From Desulfoglaeba alkanexedens ALDC (GTDB taxonomy: Bacteria > Desulfobacterota > Syntrophobacteria > Syntrophobacterales > DSM-9756), in assembly GCF_005377625.1 (NCBI RefSeq), contig NZ_CP040098.1:2717279-2781278 (forward strand): a stretch of DNA of 64,000 nucleotides, written 5' to 3'. Position numbers and translations under genes: made by a program. Of this stretch, positions 53,391 to 63,131 are shown piece by piece; within the stretch, counting starts at the first letter, position 1, and every line of letters begins with the position of its first letter. Below the pieces are notes generated by a model. It saw only the letters and a program-made list of their open reading frames with translations, did not search any database and was not told the origin of the DNA.

Positions 53391-53792
53391 TCAGTTTTCA
53401 ATGGGCCGAATGTGTTCCTTCGCCCATTGGATCAGTTCCTTGTGAGTCGTCCCTTTCGGGAAAAACTCAACCACTCCCATGGCTTTGAGCCGCGGGATGT
53501 CGTCTTCTTCGAGGAAGCCGCCGGCGGTTACGGTGATCTGTTCCATGCCCTCGCGGCGGAGGAGGCGGAACATTTCTTCGAAATGTTCCAGCCGCGCTTC
53601 CGGAAGCGTGGTGATGCCGATGTGATCCACCGATTCCTGGATGGCGGCGCTCACGATGGCTTCGGGATCTTCCGATTCGGTGTAGATCACTTCAAAGCCC
53701 GCTTCGCTGAAAGCGCTCGCCAGGCGCATCAGTGCAGCTTCGTAGCCGTGCCCGAACCGACCCATCAGGATTCTCACTTTGCGCTCGGCCAT
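53391..53792 (-). CDS. B12-binding domain protein (methylmalonyl-CoA mutase small-domain type)
   Basis: 133 residues, a stand-alone Rossmann-like cobalamin domain. ILMGRFGHGYEAALMRLASA lies where mutases have GxDGHDRG, so the His (H15) is kept but the Asp two residues before is Phe. ITTLPEARLEHFEEMFRLLR, TVTAGGFLEEDDIPRLKAMG and VVEFFPKGT follow the family. The partner large subunit is not in the window. Cobalamin binding needs proof. Confidence 0.78.
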   Translation of the reverse strand: MAERKVRILMGRFGHGYEAALMRLASAFSEAGFEVIYTESEDPEAIVSAAIQESVDHIGITTLPEARLEHFEEMFRLLRREGMEQITVTAGGFLEEDDIPRLKAMGVVEFFPKGTTHKELIQWAKEHIRPIEN

Positions 53793-53923
53793 GCCTGTCT
53801 CCTCGTCACGCGCACCCGGGTCCCGGAACTTGTGCCGTGGTTTTCGCTCGTGAATGATGCGTGAATGAAGGGGAAGGGCGGCGGTCGATTGACTCCGTTT
53901 TCAGACCGACTCCTGCGCGGCCT

Positions 53924-54136
53924 CTACTCGCCCTGGTACTTGAAGGAGACGTTGACGCGGGCGCGGTAGGCCATCACCTTACCGTTTTCGATTTTCATGT
54001 CCAGCTTGGTGATTTCGGCGATCCGAAGGTCCCTCAGGGTCTTACCGGCCGTTTCGACGGCTTTCTTGGCTGCATCTTCCCACGACACTTCGCTTGTTCC
54101 CACCAGTTCGATGATCTTGTAGACGCTCTCTGCCAT
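53924..54136 (-). CDS. Dodecin flavin-storage protein
   Basis: 70 residues, normal length. MAESVYKIIELVGTSEVSWE and DAAKKAVETAGKTLRDLRIA then EITKLDMKIENGKVMAYRAR. Trp19 stacks on flavin in bacterial dodecins. Dodecamers bind FMN or FAD in the cytoplasm. It is monocistronic by spacing. Confidence 0.93.
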   Translation of the reverse strand: MAESVYKIIELVGTSEVSWEDAAKKAVETAGKTLRDLRIAEITKLDMKIENGKVMAYRARVNVSFKYQGE

Positions 54137-54295
54137 GGTGCCCCCCCTTGTCCCGATGGTTTGGAACCCGCCGCCCTTTCTCCCTCACATCCGCCTGCGG
54201 TGAGCGTGTGTTCCGTCGGTCTTTCTTATTTGTAGTGTATCTTCGGTCCGATGACCAGTCCGATTTGACGGACCGGGACGGGGGAGGGGGGCGGG

Positions 54296-55207
54296 CTAGA
54301 AACCGAACTCGGCGAGCATCGCGTCCACGTCGTTCTGCGAACGAAGGGCCGCTTCCCGGCTCTTGTGGGTGGGACCGTGGAGCTGCTCTTCCGGGATCTT
54401 CCGGGGCCGGTTGGGCCTGACTCCGAAACTGGTGATCAGATGCACCAGCTTGCTTTCCATCTCGCGCAGCAGGGTGATGATCTTCAGGATGATCTGACCG
54501 GTGATGTCTTGATAGTCCTGGGCCGTCAGCAGGGTGATGAGGTCATTCCGTGTCCGGGCGGCGGAAGCATCCATAGCCGCCAGCAGTTGCTCCATTTGCT
54601 CCAGCTTTTCACGGGCGGGATCGCCGAAGGCGTGCAAAGCCAGCACCTGCCGCCGGAGTTCGGCCAGTTTTTCCCGGAGCGTGTCGTTACGTTTCTGGAG
54701 GGTTTCCACATGGTCAAGGGTGGTGTTGGCGGCGTTTTCGGTGAGTTCGATGATGTGTTCCAGGCGGTGGCCTGAATCCGGGATGCGGTCTTCGACGATC
54801 TCCTTGAGGGTGGGGTCGAGGGTGGTCAGGAAGTTTCTGAGGGAATCGTGGAGTTCCCGGGCGAGGGTGCCGATTTCTTGGTAGAGGCCGCGTTTTTTGT
54901 CTTGGGAGAGGCTGAGGAGAATTTCCTGGGCGCGGCCCATTTCCCTGGCCGCCAGGGTCCGCATGAATTCCTTGATGGCACGAAGGACCTCTTCCGTTCC
55001 AGGCTCCAGTGCGTCGAACGGGCGCTCCAGAACGGCTTCGGGGTCTCCGAGCGAAAGAAGCCGTTTCAATTGCTGTCGGGTTTCCGGGTCTGCGGGGAAA
55101 CGAAGGCGTACCCACTCCGAGCCGTCCCGCCCCGAGCGGCGCTCCAGTTCACCGCCCAGCTTGCCCGCTGCGTGTTTCAGTGACAAAAGATCCTGATCCG
55201 GCGTCAC
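54296..55207 (-). CDS. cheZ: Chemotaxis phosphatase CheZ
   Basis: 303 residues. The long four-helix middle ends in DYQDITGQIILKIITLLREM (the CheZ active-site helix with Asp and Gln) and a C-terminal CheY-binding tail NDVDAMLAEFGF. It removes phosphate from CheY-P. GTG at 55207 follows GGGGGAG; a longer reading overlaps cheY and is rejected. The N-terminal 80 residues are an extra segment compared with E. coli CheZ (214 aa). Confidence 0.88.
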   Translation of the reverse strand: MTPDQDLLSLKHAAGKLGGELERRSGRDGSEWVRLRFPADPETRQQLKRLLSLGDPEAVLERPFDALEPGTEEVLRAIKEFMRTLAAREMGRAQEILLSLSQDKKRGLYQEIGTLARELHDSLRNFLTTLDPTLKEIVEDRIPDSGHRLEHIIELTENAANTTLDHVETLQKRNDTLREKLAELRRQVLALHAFGDPAREKLEQMEQLLAAMDASAARTRNDLITLLTAQDYQDITGQIILKIITLLREMESKLVHLITSFGVRPNRPRKIPEEQLHGPTHKSREAALRSQNDVDAMLAEFGF

Positions 55208-55278
55208 GTGGACTCCCCCTTTCTCACGACGGTTTCGAACGTCTGCCGCAAGGCTTCCCCTTGGAAACGGGCGTCCGA

Positions 55279-55662
55279 TCAGCCTTTCGGCAGGATCTTT
55301 TCTAGCTTTTCTGAAAGGACAGCGGCGGTGAAAGGCTTGACGATGTAATTGTTCACCCCGGCCTTGATAGCTTCCACGATGTTTTCCTTCTGCGCTTCGG
55401 CGGTGACCATGAGAAACGGGATGTCCCTGGCCTTTTCGTTGGCCCGGACCCATTTCAGCAGTTCGAGGCCGGTCATTTTCGGCATGTTCCAGTCGGAGAT
55501 GACCAGGTCTACTTTTTGAGACTCAAGGATCCTGACCGCTGCCGTCCCGTTTTCCGCTTCCACGATGTCCTTGAAGTCCAGTTCCCGGAGGATGTTTCGG
55601 ATTATGCGGCGCATTGTCGCAAAATCGTCCACTACGAGAACGGTCATGTCTTTGTGTTCCAC
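55279..55662 (-). CDS. cheY: Chemotaxis response regulator CheY
   Basis: 127 residues. VLVVDDFATMRRIIRNILRE, LVISDWNMPKMTGLELLKWV (phospho-Asp), MVTAEAQKENIVEAIKAGVN and NYIVKPFTA (Lys) are typical CheY. It carries the signal to the flagellar motor. GTG at 55662 follows GGAGGAG; the ATG at 55647 is an alternative without a site. Confidence 0.93.
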   Translation of the reverse strand: MEHKDMTVLVVDDFATMRRIIRNILRELDFKDIVEAENGTAAVRILESQKVDLVISDWNMPKMTGLELLKWVRANEKARDIPFLMVTAEAQKENIVEAIKAGVNNYIVKPFTAAVLSEKLEKILPKG

Positions 55663-55740
55663 CGCCTGACTCCTCCCGCCCCGGCAACGCGTCCATGGGC
55701 GGCCCCTCCGGGTTCCCGGAGGCGGGCCGCCTCTGAGCAA

Positions 55741-56826
<1,086 letters not shown>

Positions 56827-56869
56827 TTAAACGAACGTTTCCCCATGAATTTCCCCCTCTTGCGCCGGC

Positions 56870-57349
56870 TCACACGGCCTGCTGCAGAAGCTCCCTTTCG
56901 CCTTCGGTCAGCACTCGATCGATATCCAGAAGTATTTTCACGCCTCCGTCCACCTTGGCCATTCCCAGGATGTAATCGGTGTCCACGGAGGTGCCGAAGG
57001 ACGGCGGGTCCTCGATTTCGCCGCTTTTGATGTTAGCCACCTCGGAGACCGAGTCGACGATAATCCCCATCTGGATCTTCCCGGTCGACGTGCCCACCTC
57101 CACCACGATAATGCAGGTCCGCTCCGTATAGTCGGTTGTGGGCATGCGGAACCGCAGCCTCAGGTCGATGACCGGAATGACCCGTCCCCGCAGGTTGATC
57201 ACACCCTTGACGAACTCGGGCGTCTTCGGAACCGGCGTGATGGGCATCATGCCGATGATTTCCTTGACCTTGAGGATCCCGATCCCGTATTCTTCGCCGT
57301 TCATGGAAAAGGTCAAATACTTCCCTTCCCGAGCCCTGATTTCTTCCAT
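56870..57349 (-). CDS. cheW: Chemotaxis coupling protein CheW
   Basis: 159 residues. KYLTFSMNGEEYGIGILKVK, EIIGMMPITPVPKTPEFVKG and VINLRGRVIPVIDLRLRFRM are CheW hallmarks. It bridges receptors and CheA. ATG at 57349 follows GGGGAGGAAACC. First gene of the cheW-cheB-cheY-cheZ unit. Confidence 0.94.
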   Translation of the reverse strand: MEEIRAREGKYLTFSMNGEEYGIGILKVKEIIGMMPITPVPKTPEFVKGVINLRGRVIPVIDLRLRFRMPTTDYTERTCIIVVEVGTSTGKIQMGIIVDSVSEVANIKSGEIEDPPSFGTSVDTDYILGMAKVDGGVKILLDIDRVLTEGERELLQQAV

Positions 57350-57635
57350 GGTTTCCTCCCCGCGATGCAAAATGGATTTTCAAACCCGTGAGGTGAGTCT
57401 CTATGGCTTCCCGACCATTTTAGTCGGATGCCGGGGCGGTGAACATTAGCGGAAATTGGGGAAGCGGCCCTCCAAACGGCCATTGGCCAGTCGAAAAGCG
57501 GAAAGGTGTGGAGCGCCGGAAGACCATCGGGGTGGATGCAAGCCTGAAAAGAAGGAAAACCGGGAGGTGTCGGGAGGGGTGGGGCGGCCCCCGTGCGCCG
57601 GGGAGCCGCTTTGAAGCGATCGAGAACCTTCGAGA

Positions 57636-59435
57636 TCAGGTTTCGATGAAGCTCTTGAGTTCCTTCCGGCGGCTCGGATGCCGTAGTTTCCGGAGGGCCT
57701 TCGCTTCGATCTGGCGGATGCGTTCCCGGGTGACGGAAAAGTCCTGGCCCACTTCTTCGAGGGTGTGGTCGGCCTTTTCGCCGATCCCGAAGCGCATGCG
57801 GAGGACTTTTTCTTCGCGGGGTGTGAGTGTCGCCAGAACCTTTCGGGTCTGTTCGCTCAGATTCAGGTTGATCACCGCGTCCACCGGTGACGTGACCCGC
57901 TTGTCTTCGATGAAATCCCCCAGATGGCTGTCTTCTTCTTCGCCGATGGGGGTCTCCAAGCTGATGGGTTCCTTGGCGATCTTGAGAACCTTTCGGACCT
58001 TGTCCACCGGGAAGTCCATCCGTTCCGCGATCTCTTCAGGCGTGGGTTCCCTGCCCAGTTCCTGGACCAGGTAGCGGGAAGTGCGGACGAGCTTGTTGAT
58101 CGTCTCGATCATATGTACCGGGATGCGGATGGTGCGCGCCTGGTCGGCGATGGCCCGCGTGATGGCCTGGCGGATCCACCAAGTGGCGTAGGTGCTGAAT
58201 TTGTAGCCACGCTGGTATTCGAACTTGTCCACGGCTTTCATCAGGCCGATGTTGCCTTCCTGGATCAGATCCAGGAATTGCAGGCCCCGGTTGGTGTACT
58301 TCTTGGCGATACTCACCACCAGGCGGAGGTTGGCTTCGATCAGTTCGCTCTTGGCCAGCTTGGCCCGGAGCAGCCCGTCTTCCACGCGTCTGAGGATCTG
58401 GCGCAGTGTTCTGGAATCCATCTTGGCCTTCATTTCGAAGGCGGTGATGTGTTCCTTGGCGCGGATGGCCCGTCCGGTGAGTTCCTTGAAGCGCTGAGGT
58501 GTGAGTCCCAGGTCGGCCGCACAGCGTTTGAGATTGTCCTCACTTTCCTGAGCCAGGTCGTTGAGCCTCTGGAGTTCGTGGAAGGGCTTCTGGCATCCTA
58601 GGAGGCAGTCTTCCAGTTCCTTTTCGGCGTTTTCGATGGATTCCAGGTAGGAGCGGAGCTTGTCCACGATGTGGTCGATCTGGGTCTTTTCGAGCTGGAG
58701 GTTCTTCAGAAGGTTGACGATCTTTTCCTTGTTGTGTTGCACCTCGGTTCGCAGGCGCTGGTGTTCGTGTTCTTCGAGGTCGGAACCGAGAAGCGCCACT
58801 TGCATCGCGCGGTTGGCCTCATCCAGGCGCCGGACTTCATCCAGCATCCCGATCACCCGTTCCTTGAGCGCTTCTTCCTCTTCCGCCGTGATGTCTTCTT
58901 CGGTGGACCGAAGGATTTCGGAGATGCGAAGTTCCCCGCTTTCCAGGTCGGACCTGATCCGAAGAATCTCTTCGACCCCCAGAGACGACTCCATGATGGC
59001 ATTGAAGACTTCCCGCTCCCCGGCTTCAATCCTTTTGGCGATTTCCACCTCGCCCTCCCGGGTGAGGAGCGATACCTGCCCCATTTCCCGCAGGTACATC
59101 TTCACCGGGTCGGTCACCCGGCTCACCGGTTCGTCGTCGAAGGCGGCCTCGTCGTCTTCCTCGTCGCCTATTTCCTCCGATGCGGCGGCCGTCCGTTCCC
59201 GCACCAGCTGGACCTGCTGCTCGGAATCCACAATCTCGATGTCCATCTCATCGAAGATCATCATCATGTCGTCCAGCTTTTCGGGAGACACCAGGTCTTC
59301 GGGGAGTACCTGATTCAGTTCGTCGTAGGTAAGAAAGCCCTTTTCCTTGCCCACGGAGATGAGGCGCTTGAGGTCCTCCAGCTCGGGGCCCTTGGCGGCG
59401 GTTTCTTCCTGGTGGTTCTTTGCGTCTTTTGTCAT
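57636..59435 (-). CDS. rpoD: RNA polymerase primary sigma factor (sigma-70)
   Basis: 599 residues. Region 1.1 ([20 protein letters not shown]), 1.2 ([20 protein letters not shown]), a long non-conserved acidic region, 2.1-2.4 ([40 protein letters not shown]), region 3, and 4.2 ([20 protein letters not shown]) are complete. Adjacent to dnaG as in the macromolecular synthesis operon. Confidence 0.97.
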   Translation of the reverse strand: MTKDAKNHQEETAAKGPELEDLKRLISVGKEKGFLTYDELNQVLPEDLVSPEKLDDMMMIFDEMDIEIVDSEQQVQLVRERTAAASEEIGDEEDDEAAFDDEPVSRVTDPVKMYLREMGQVSLLTREGEVEIAKRIEAGEREVFNAIMESSLGVEEILRIRSDLESGELRISEILRSTEEDITAEEEEALKERVIGMLDEVRRLDEANRAMQVALLGSDLEEHEHQRLRTEVQHNKEKIVNLLKNLQLEKTQIDHIVDKLRSYLESIENAEKELEDCLLGCQKPFHELQRLNDLAQESEDNLKRCAADLGLTPQRFKELTGRAIRAKEHITAFEMKAKMDSRTLRQILRRVEDGLLRAKLAKSELIEANLRLVVSIAKKYTNRGLQFLDLIQEGNIGLMKAVDKFEYQRGYKFSTYATWWIRQAITRAIADQARTIRIPVHMIETINKLVRTSRYLVQELGREPTPEEIAERMDFPVDKVRKVLKIAKEPISLETPIGEEEDSHLGDFIEDKRVTSPVDAVINLNLSEQTRKVLATLTPREEKVLRMRFGIGEKADHTLEEVGQDFSVTRERIRQIEAKALRKLRHPSRRKELKSFIET

Positions 59436-59456
59436 CGAATCCGTCCCCCGCGTAAA

Positions 59457-61259
59457 TCACCTGATGCCGGTTTGGGTCCTGCTTTCGACCTTATGAATGG
59501 ATTGCATTTCTCTCAGTAATTCTTGAAGGCGAGCGAAATCGCCGTTTTTCTCCGCTTCTTCAATGGCGGCCTGGAGGGCCGCCCGGCGCTGAACGGCGTC
59601 CCGCCTGCGAAGGCTTGCCATCCGCTCGTGGAGGACCAGCCGGCAGAACTCGAGGTCGTCCGTGTCGTCTTCCAGAAGCAGGCGGGAAAAGAGCGCGCGG
59701 GCTTCGTCGCCGGCCAGTCGCTCGTAGACGCTTCGCGGATCGAAGGCCTCCGGTCGATCCACCGCCTGAAACAACGCTTCCGCAATGGATCGAAGGCTTG
59801 AGGCGGCGAAGCGTTCGAGCACGCCCGCAGTCCGCACTTCATCGATGAGCACCGGATGGCGAACCATCAGCCGGACGAGGGTTTCTTCCGGCGATGCAAC
59901 CGCCTGCACCCCGGTGGACGGCGGCTGCATTCGTTCCGCCCAACGGGTTGATTCGGGCCTGCGGGGGCCGGAGGCTCCGGCCTTTCCGGAAGCCAGCTGG
60001 CGGTCCACCACGTCTTCCGAGAGAGCGAGCCGCTCCGCCACGCGGCGGACGTAGCCGGAGCGCAGGACGGGGTGGCTCACCCCGCCCAGGATAGGTTGCA
60101 ATTGCTGTATCACCCGGCCTTTACCCACCGAGGTCCCGTCCCAGGAGCTCAGCGCGTCGTCGATAGCCACGCTTCCCAAGTCCCTTCGGGTTTCCATCAG
60201 CTTCTCAAACGCGCCGATCCCTTCGCTTTTGAGGAAATCGTCGGGATCCATGCCGGAAGGAAGGTCGACCGTGGTTACCGCCAGTTCTTCATCCAAAAAG
60301 AGGGGCAGGGCACGGAACATGGCCTTCCGGCCGGCCGGGTCTGCGTCGTAGACCAGCACCACTTCGTCGGCGATCCGGTGCAACAACCGCACTTGGGTGG
60401 CCGTGAGCGCCGTGCCGAGGGTCGCCGCCACCCGGTAGAAATCCTGCGCGTGGAAGGCCAAAAGGTCCAGGTAGCCTTCCACCAGGACCACCTGCCGAAG
60501 TTCGCGGCAGGCTTCACGGGCCGCGGCGAACTGGTAGAGGGTCCTTCCTTTGTGGTAAACGGCCGTTTCCGGGCTGTTCAGGTACTTGGGCTCCGATCCG
60601 TCCAGGCTCCTCCCGCCGAAGGCCACCACCCGGCCGCGATCGTCCGCGATGGGAAACATCAGCCGGTTCCTGAACCGGTCGTAGAGGGATCCCTTGGCTG
60701 CTTCCACGAAGAGCCCCGCTTTGACCCCCAGACGGGGATCCAGCCCGCGATGCCTGAAGTGCCGAAGCAAGACATCCCAGGCGTTGGGAGCATAACCCAA
60801 CCGCTGGCGTTCCACGGTGTTTTCCGGGAGCGACCGTTTCTTGATGTACTCCCGTGCGGCCTTCCCGGACTCGCTGTGGTGCAGCTCGCGGTAAAAGAAG
60901 TCGCAGGCCTCATCCAGGACCGCAAACATCGCGTCCCGTTCTTTGCGGACCTGTTCGTTGTCTCTTCCCGTTTCAGGGAGCGTAAGGTTATAGCGGTCCG
61001 CAAGGTATCGGAGCGCTTCGGAGAAGGTCAGGTTCCAGTGCTTCATGGTAAACGTCAGCACGTCACCGCCCGCGCCGCACCCGAAGCAATAGAAAAACCC
61101 GTTTTCAGCGTCGACGCTGAAAGACGGGGTTTTTTCCTTGTGAAAGGGACACAAGCCGACGTGCCGGCGGCCGGCACGCCTGAGCGGCACCACCTGGCCG
61201 ATCAGGTCAACGATATCCACGGCTTGCTTAATGATCGCCGCACCGTCTGCGTTGGTCAC
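59457..61259 (-). CDS. dnaG: DNA primase
   Basis: 600 residues. The zinc site CPFHKEKTPSFSVDAENGFF then YCFGCG is near 38-63. The TOPRIM motifs are VLVEGYLDLLAFH and LVYDADPAGRKAMF. The C-terminal helicase-binding domain includes SLRSIAEALFQAVDRPEA. It makes primers at the fork with DnaB. Stop and rpoD start are 21 bases apart. Confidence 0.96.
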   Translation of the reverse strand: MTNADGAAIIKQAVDIVDLIGQVVPLRRAGRRHVGLCPFHKEKTPSFSVDAENGFFYCFGCGAGGDVLTFTMKHWNLTFSEALRYLADRYNLTLPETGRDNEQVRKERDAMFAVLDEACDFFYRELHHSESGKAAREYIKKRSLPENTVERQRLGYAPNAWDVLLRHFRHRGLDPRLGVKAGLFVEAAKGSLYDRFRNRLMFPIADDRGRVVAFGGRSLDGSEPKYLNSPETAVYHKGRTLYQFAAAREACRELRQVVLVEGYLDLLAFHAQDFYRVAATLGTALTATQVRLLHRIADEVVLVYDADPAGRKAMFRALPLFLDEELAVTTVDLPSGMDPDDFLKSEGIGAFEKLMETRRDLGSVAIDDALSSWDGTSVGKGRVIQQLQPILGGVSHPVLRSGYVRRVAERLALSEDVVDRQLASGKAGASGPRRPESTRWAERMQPPSTGVQAVASPEETLVRLMVRHPVLIDEVRTAGVLERFAASSLRSIAEALFQAVDRPEAFDPRSVYERLAGDEARALFSRLLLEDDTDDLEFCRLVLHERMASLRRRDAVQRRAALQAAIEEAEKNGDFARLQELLREMQSIHKVESRTQTGIR

Positions 61260-61373
61260 CCGAAACCGCCTGCTTCTGAGAACCGCCTTCCACTGTTTGA
61301 GGCATTAGCTTTCTCAAACCTTTTATATTTACCAAGAATGGTCTCGCGAATCAAGGGGCGGTCTTTCGGTTTT

Positions 61374-61820
61374 TCAGGACGTCAAGCGGCGCCGTACACA
61401 GTCGTTCACAGCTTTTCCTTCGGCGCGGCCGGCCACCTTGGGCATGATCGCCTGCATCACCTTGCCCATGTCCTTGGGCCCGGCGGCCCCCACTTCCCGG
61501 ATCACTTCATCCACCAGCGCCTCCAGGGCTTCCCGGCTCAGCGGTTCCGGCAGAAATTCCCGGAGGACCTCCGACTCCCTTTCTTCCACGGACGCCAAGT
61601 CTTCGCGTCCCCCTTTCCGATAGAGTTCGGCCGCTTCACGCCGCTGCTTCATGGCCGCCCCGATGAGCTGGCGGATTTCAGCGGTCTCCAGCTCTCGGCG
61701 CACTTCCTTTTCCTTGTTCTTCATGGCGGTGAGCAGCATCCGGAGGGCGTTTCGGCGGGTTTCGTCCCTGCTTCGGATGGCGTCCTTCAGAGCGCCTTCA
61801 ATCTGTTCTTTGAGTGTCAT
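61374..61820 (-). CDS. YqeY/GatB-domain protein
   Basis: 148 residues. MTLKEQIEGALKDAIRSRDE, RRNALRMLLTAMKNKEKE, LREFLPEPLSREALEALVDE and VMQAIMPKVAGRAEGKAVND match YqeY, related to the C-terminus of GatB. The exact role is unclear. ATG at 61820 follows GGGAGGGG. In relatives rpsU usually precedes it; here hisA does. Confidence 0.88.
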   Translation of the reverse strand: MTLKEQIEGALKDAIRSRDETRRNALRMLLTAMKNKEKEVRRELETAEIRQLIGAAMKQRREAAELYRKGGREDLASVEERESEVLREFLPEPLSREALEALVDEVIREVGAAGPKDMGKVMQAIMPKVAGRAEGKAVNDCVRRRLTS

Positions 61821-61907
61821 GATAGCCCCTCCCATGGGCGGCGGAAAGAGACCCCGGCTTCGAAGGCGACAGCCGCGGGCCGCTGACTGAAAGATCCGGC
61901 GGGACAA

Positions 61908-62636
61908 TCAGGCGTTTCGAACAAGTTCCAGGGCCTCGCGGAGGCTCAACGTGCCGGTGTAAAGGGCTCGCCCGGTGATCACGCCTTCGAGACCCAGAGG
62001 GATCAGCGGGAGCAGGGCGCGGATGTCTTCCAGCGTCGCCACGCCCCCGGAAGCGATGACCGGAAGGCCCGTGCTTTCGAGCAGCCGCCTGGTCTGTACG
62101 ATGTTGACGCCCGTTTGCATGCCGTCACGCTGAATGTCCGTGTAAATGACGGCAGCGAGCGCCAGGTGTTCGAACCGCCGGGCCAGTTCCACGGCCTCGG
62201 TCGCCGTCGTTTCCTTCCATCCTTCGATGGCGACCTTGCCGCCTCGTGCGTCGATCCCGAGCGCGATGCGCCGGGGAAAGCGATCGCAGGCGCTTTCCAG
62301 GAGCTGAGGCTGCCGGAGGGCCGCGGTGCCCAGGATCACCCGCGCAACGCCCGTTTCCAGGTACCATTCGACGGTCTCCAGGTTTCGAATGCCGCCGCCT
62401 ACCTGTACCGGAATGCGGACGGCCGCCACCATGCGCTGGATGGCGTCACGGTTTTGGGGCCTCCGGCTGAAAGCGCCGTCCAGGTCCACCACGTGGAGCC
62501 ACGCGGCGCCTTCCGATTCGAAGTGCTTGGCCATGGCCACAGGGTCTTTTCCGTAGACGGTCATCCGATCGGGGTCGCCTTGCATGAGGCGCACGCAGTG
62601 TCCGTCCTTGAGGTCGATGGCGGGAAAAACGATCAT
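61908..62636 (-). CDS. hisA: HisA, phosphoribosylformimino-AMP-carboxamide isomerase
   Basis: 242 residues. MIVFPAIDLKDGHCVRLMQG, VQVGGGIRNLETVEWYLETG, ALGIDARGGKVAIEGWKE, YTDIQRDGMQTG and VIASGGVATLEDI are the two phosphate sites and catalytic Asp of HisA. It performs the fourth step of histidine synthesis. It is separated from other his genes. Confidence 0.93.
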   Translation of the reverse strand: MIVFPAIDLKDGHCVRLMQGDPDRMTVYGKDPVAMAKHFESEGAAWLHVVDLDGAFSRRPQNRDAIQRMVAAVRIPVQVGGGIRNLETVEWYLETGVARVILGTAALRQPQLLESACDRFPRRIALGIDARGGKVAIEGWKETTATEAVELARRFEHLALAAVIYTDIQRDGMQTGVNIVQTRRLLESTGLPVIASGGVATLEDIRALLPLIPLGLEGVITGRALYTGTLSLREALELVRNA

Positions 62637-62710
62637 ATCTGGAAGCCTCGCAGAAAGAAACAGGGCCTGTGGGCGGGAAACCGAGCGCCGGTACGGGGGG
62701 TTTCGGCCGG

Positions 62711-63115
62711 TCAACAGCCGTTCGTGAAGCTCCGGAGGATGTCCCGGAGGAAGTCGGGGGGCTTGAGCACCTTTCGGTCGCCGTCCACGCACACGTGAAC
62801 GGTGTGGCCGTCGGCCAACGGTTCCTCGCCGCGCAGGATCACGTAATCGAAGCGCAGACGGGCGGGCCCGCTGAACTGGAACGCGGTCTGAACGGTCAGG
62901 ACATCGTCGTAAAAGGCCGGCTTCCGGTAGTTGCAGTGGGCTTCGATCACCGGAAGAAAGACGCCCCGTGCCTCCAGTTCCCGATAGACGGTACCGGAAC
63001 TCCGGAACCACTCGTTCCGGCCCGCTTCAAACCACCTCATGTAATTGCCGTAATAGGCCACACCCATGGCATCGGTGTCGCCGTAGAGCACCCGAATGAT
63101 GGCTTGAGCCGCCAC
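62711..63115 (-). CDS. YbgC-type acyl-CoA thioesterase
   Basis: 134 residues of hotdog fold. VLYGDTDAMGVAYYGNYMRW contains the catalytic Asp of the 4-hydroxybenzoyl-CoA thioesterase group, and ANCNYRKPAFYDD-type strands and GHTVHVCVDGDRK follow. It probably hydrolyses short acyl-CoA or acyl-ACP. No link to the catabolic operon is evident. Confidence 0.88.
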   Translation of the reverse strand: MAAQAIIRVLYGDTDAMGVAYYGNYMRWFEAGRNEWFRSSGTVYRELEARGVFLPVIEAHCNYRKPAFYDDVLTVQTAFQFSGPARLRFDYVILRGEEPLADGHTVHVCVDGDRKVLKPPDFLRDILRSFTNGC

Positions 63116-63131
63116 TGGGGGGGTTCCTCCT

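Noticed and set aside
60072-61886. 604-residue plus-strand ORF opposite dnaG and yqeY
   Set aside because: It spans two well supported minus-strand genes and has no homology by eye.
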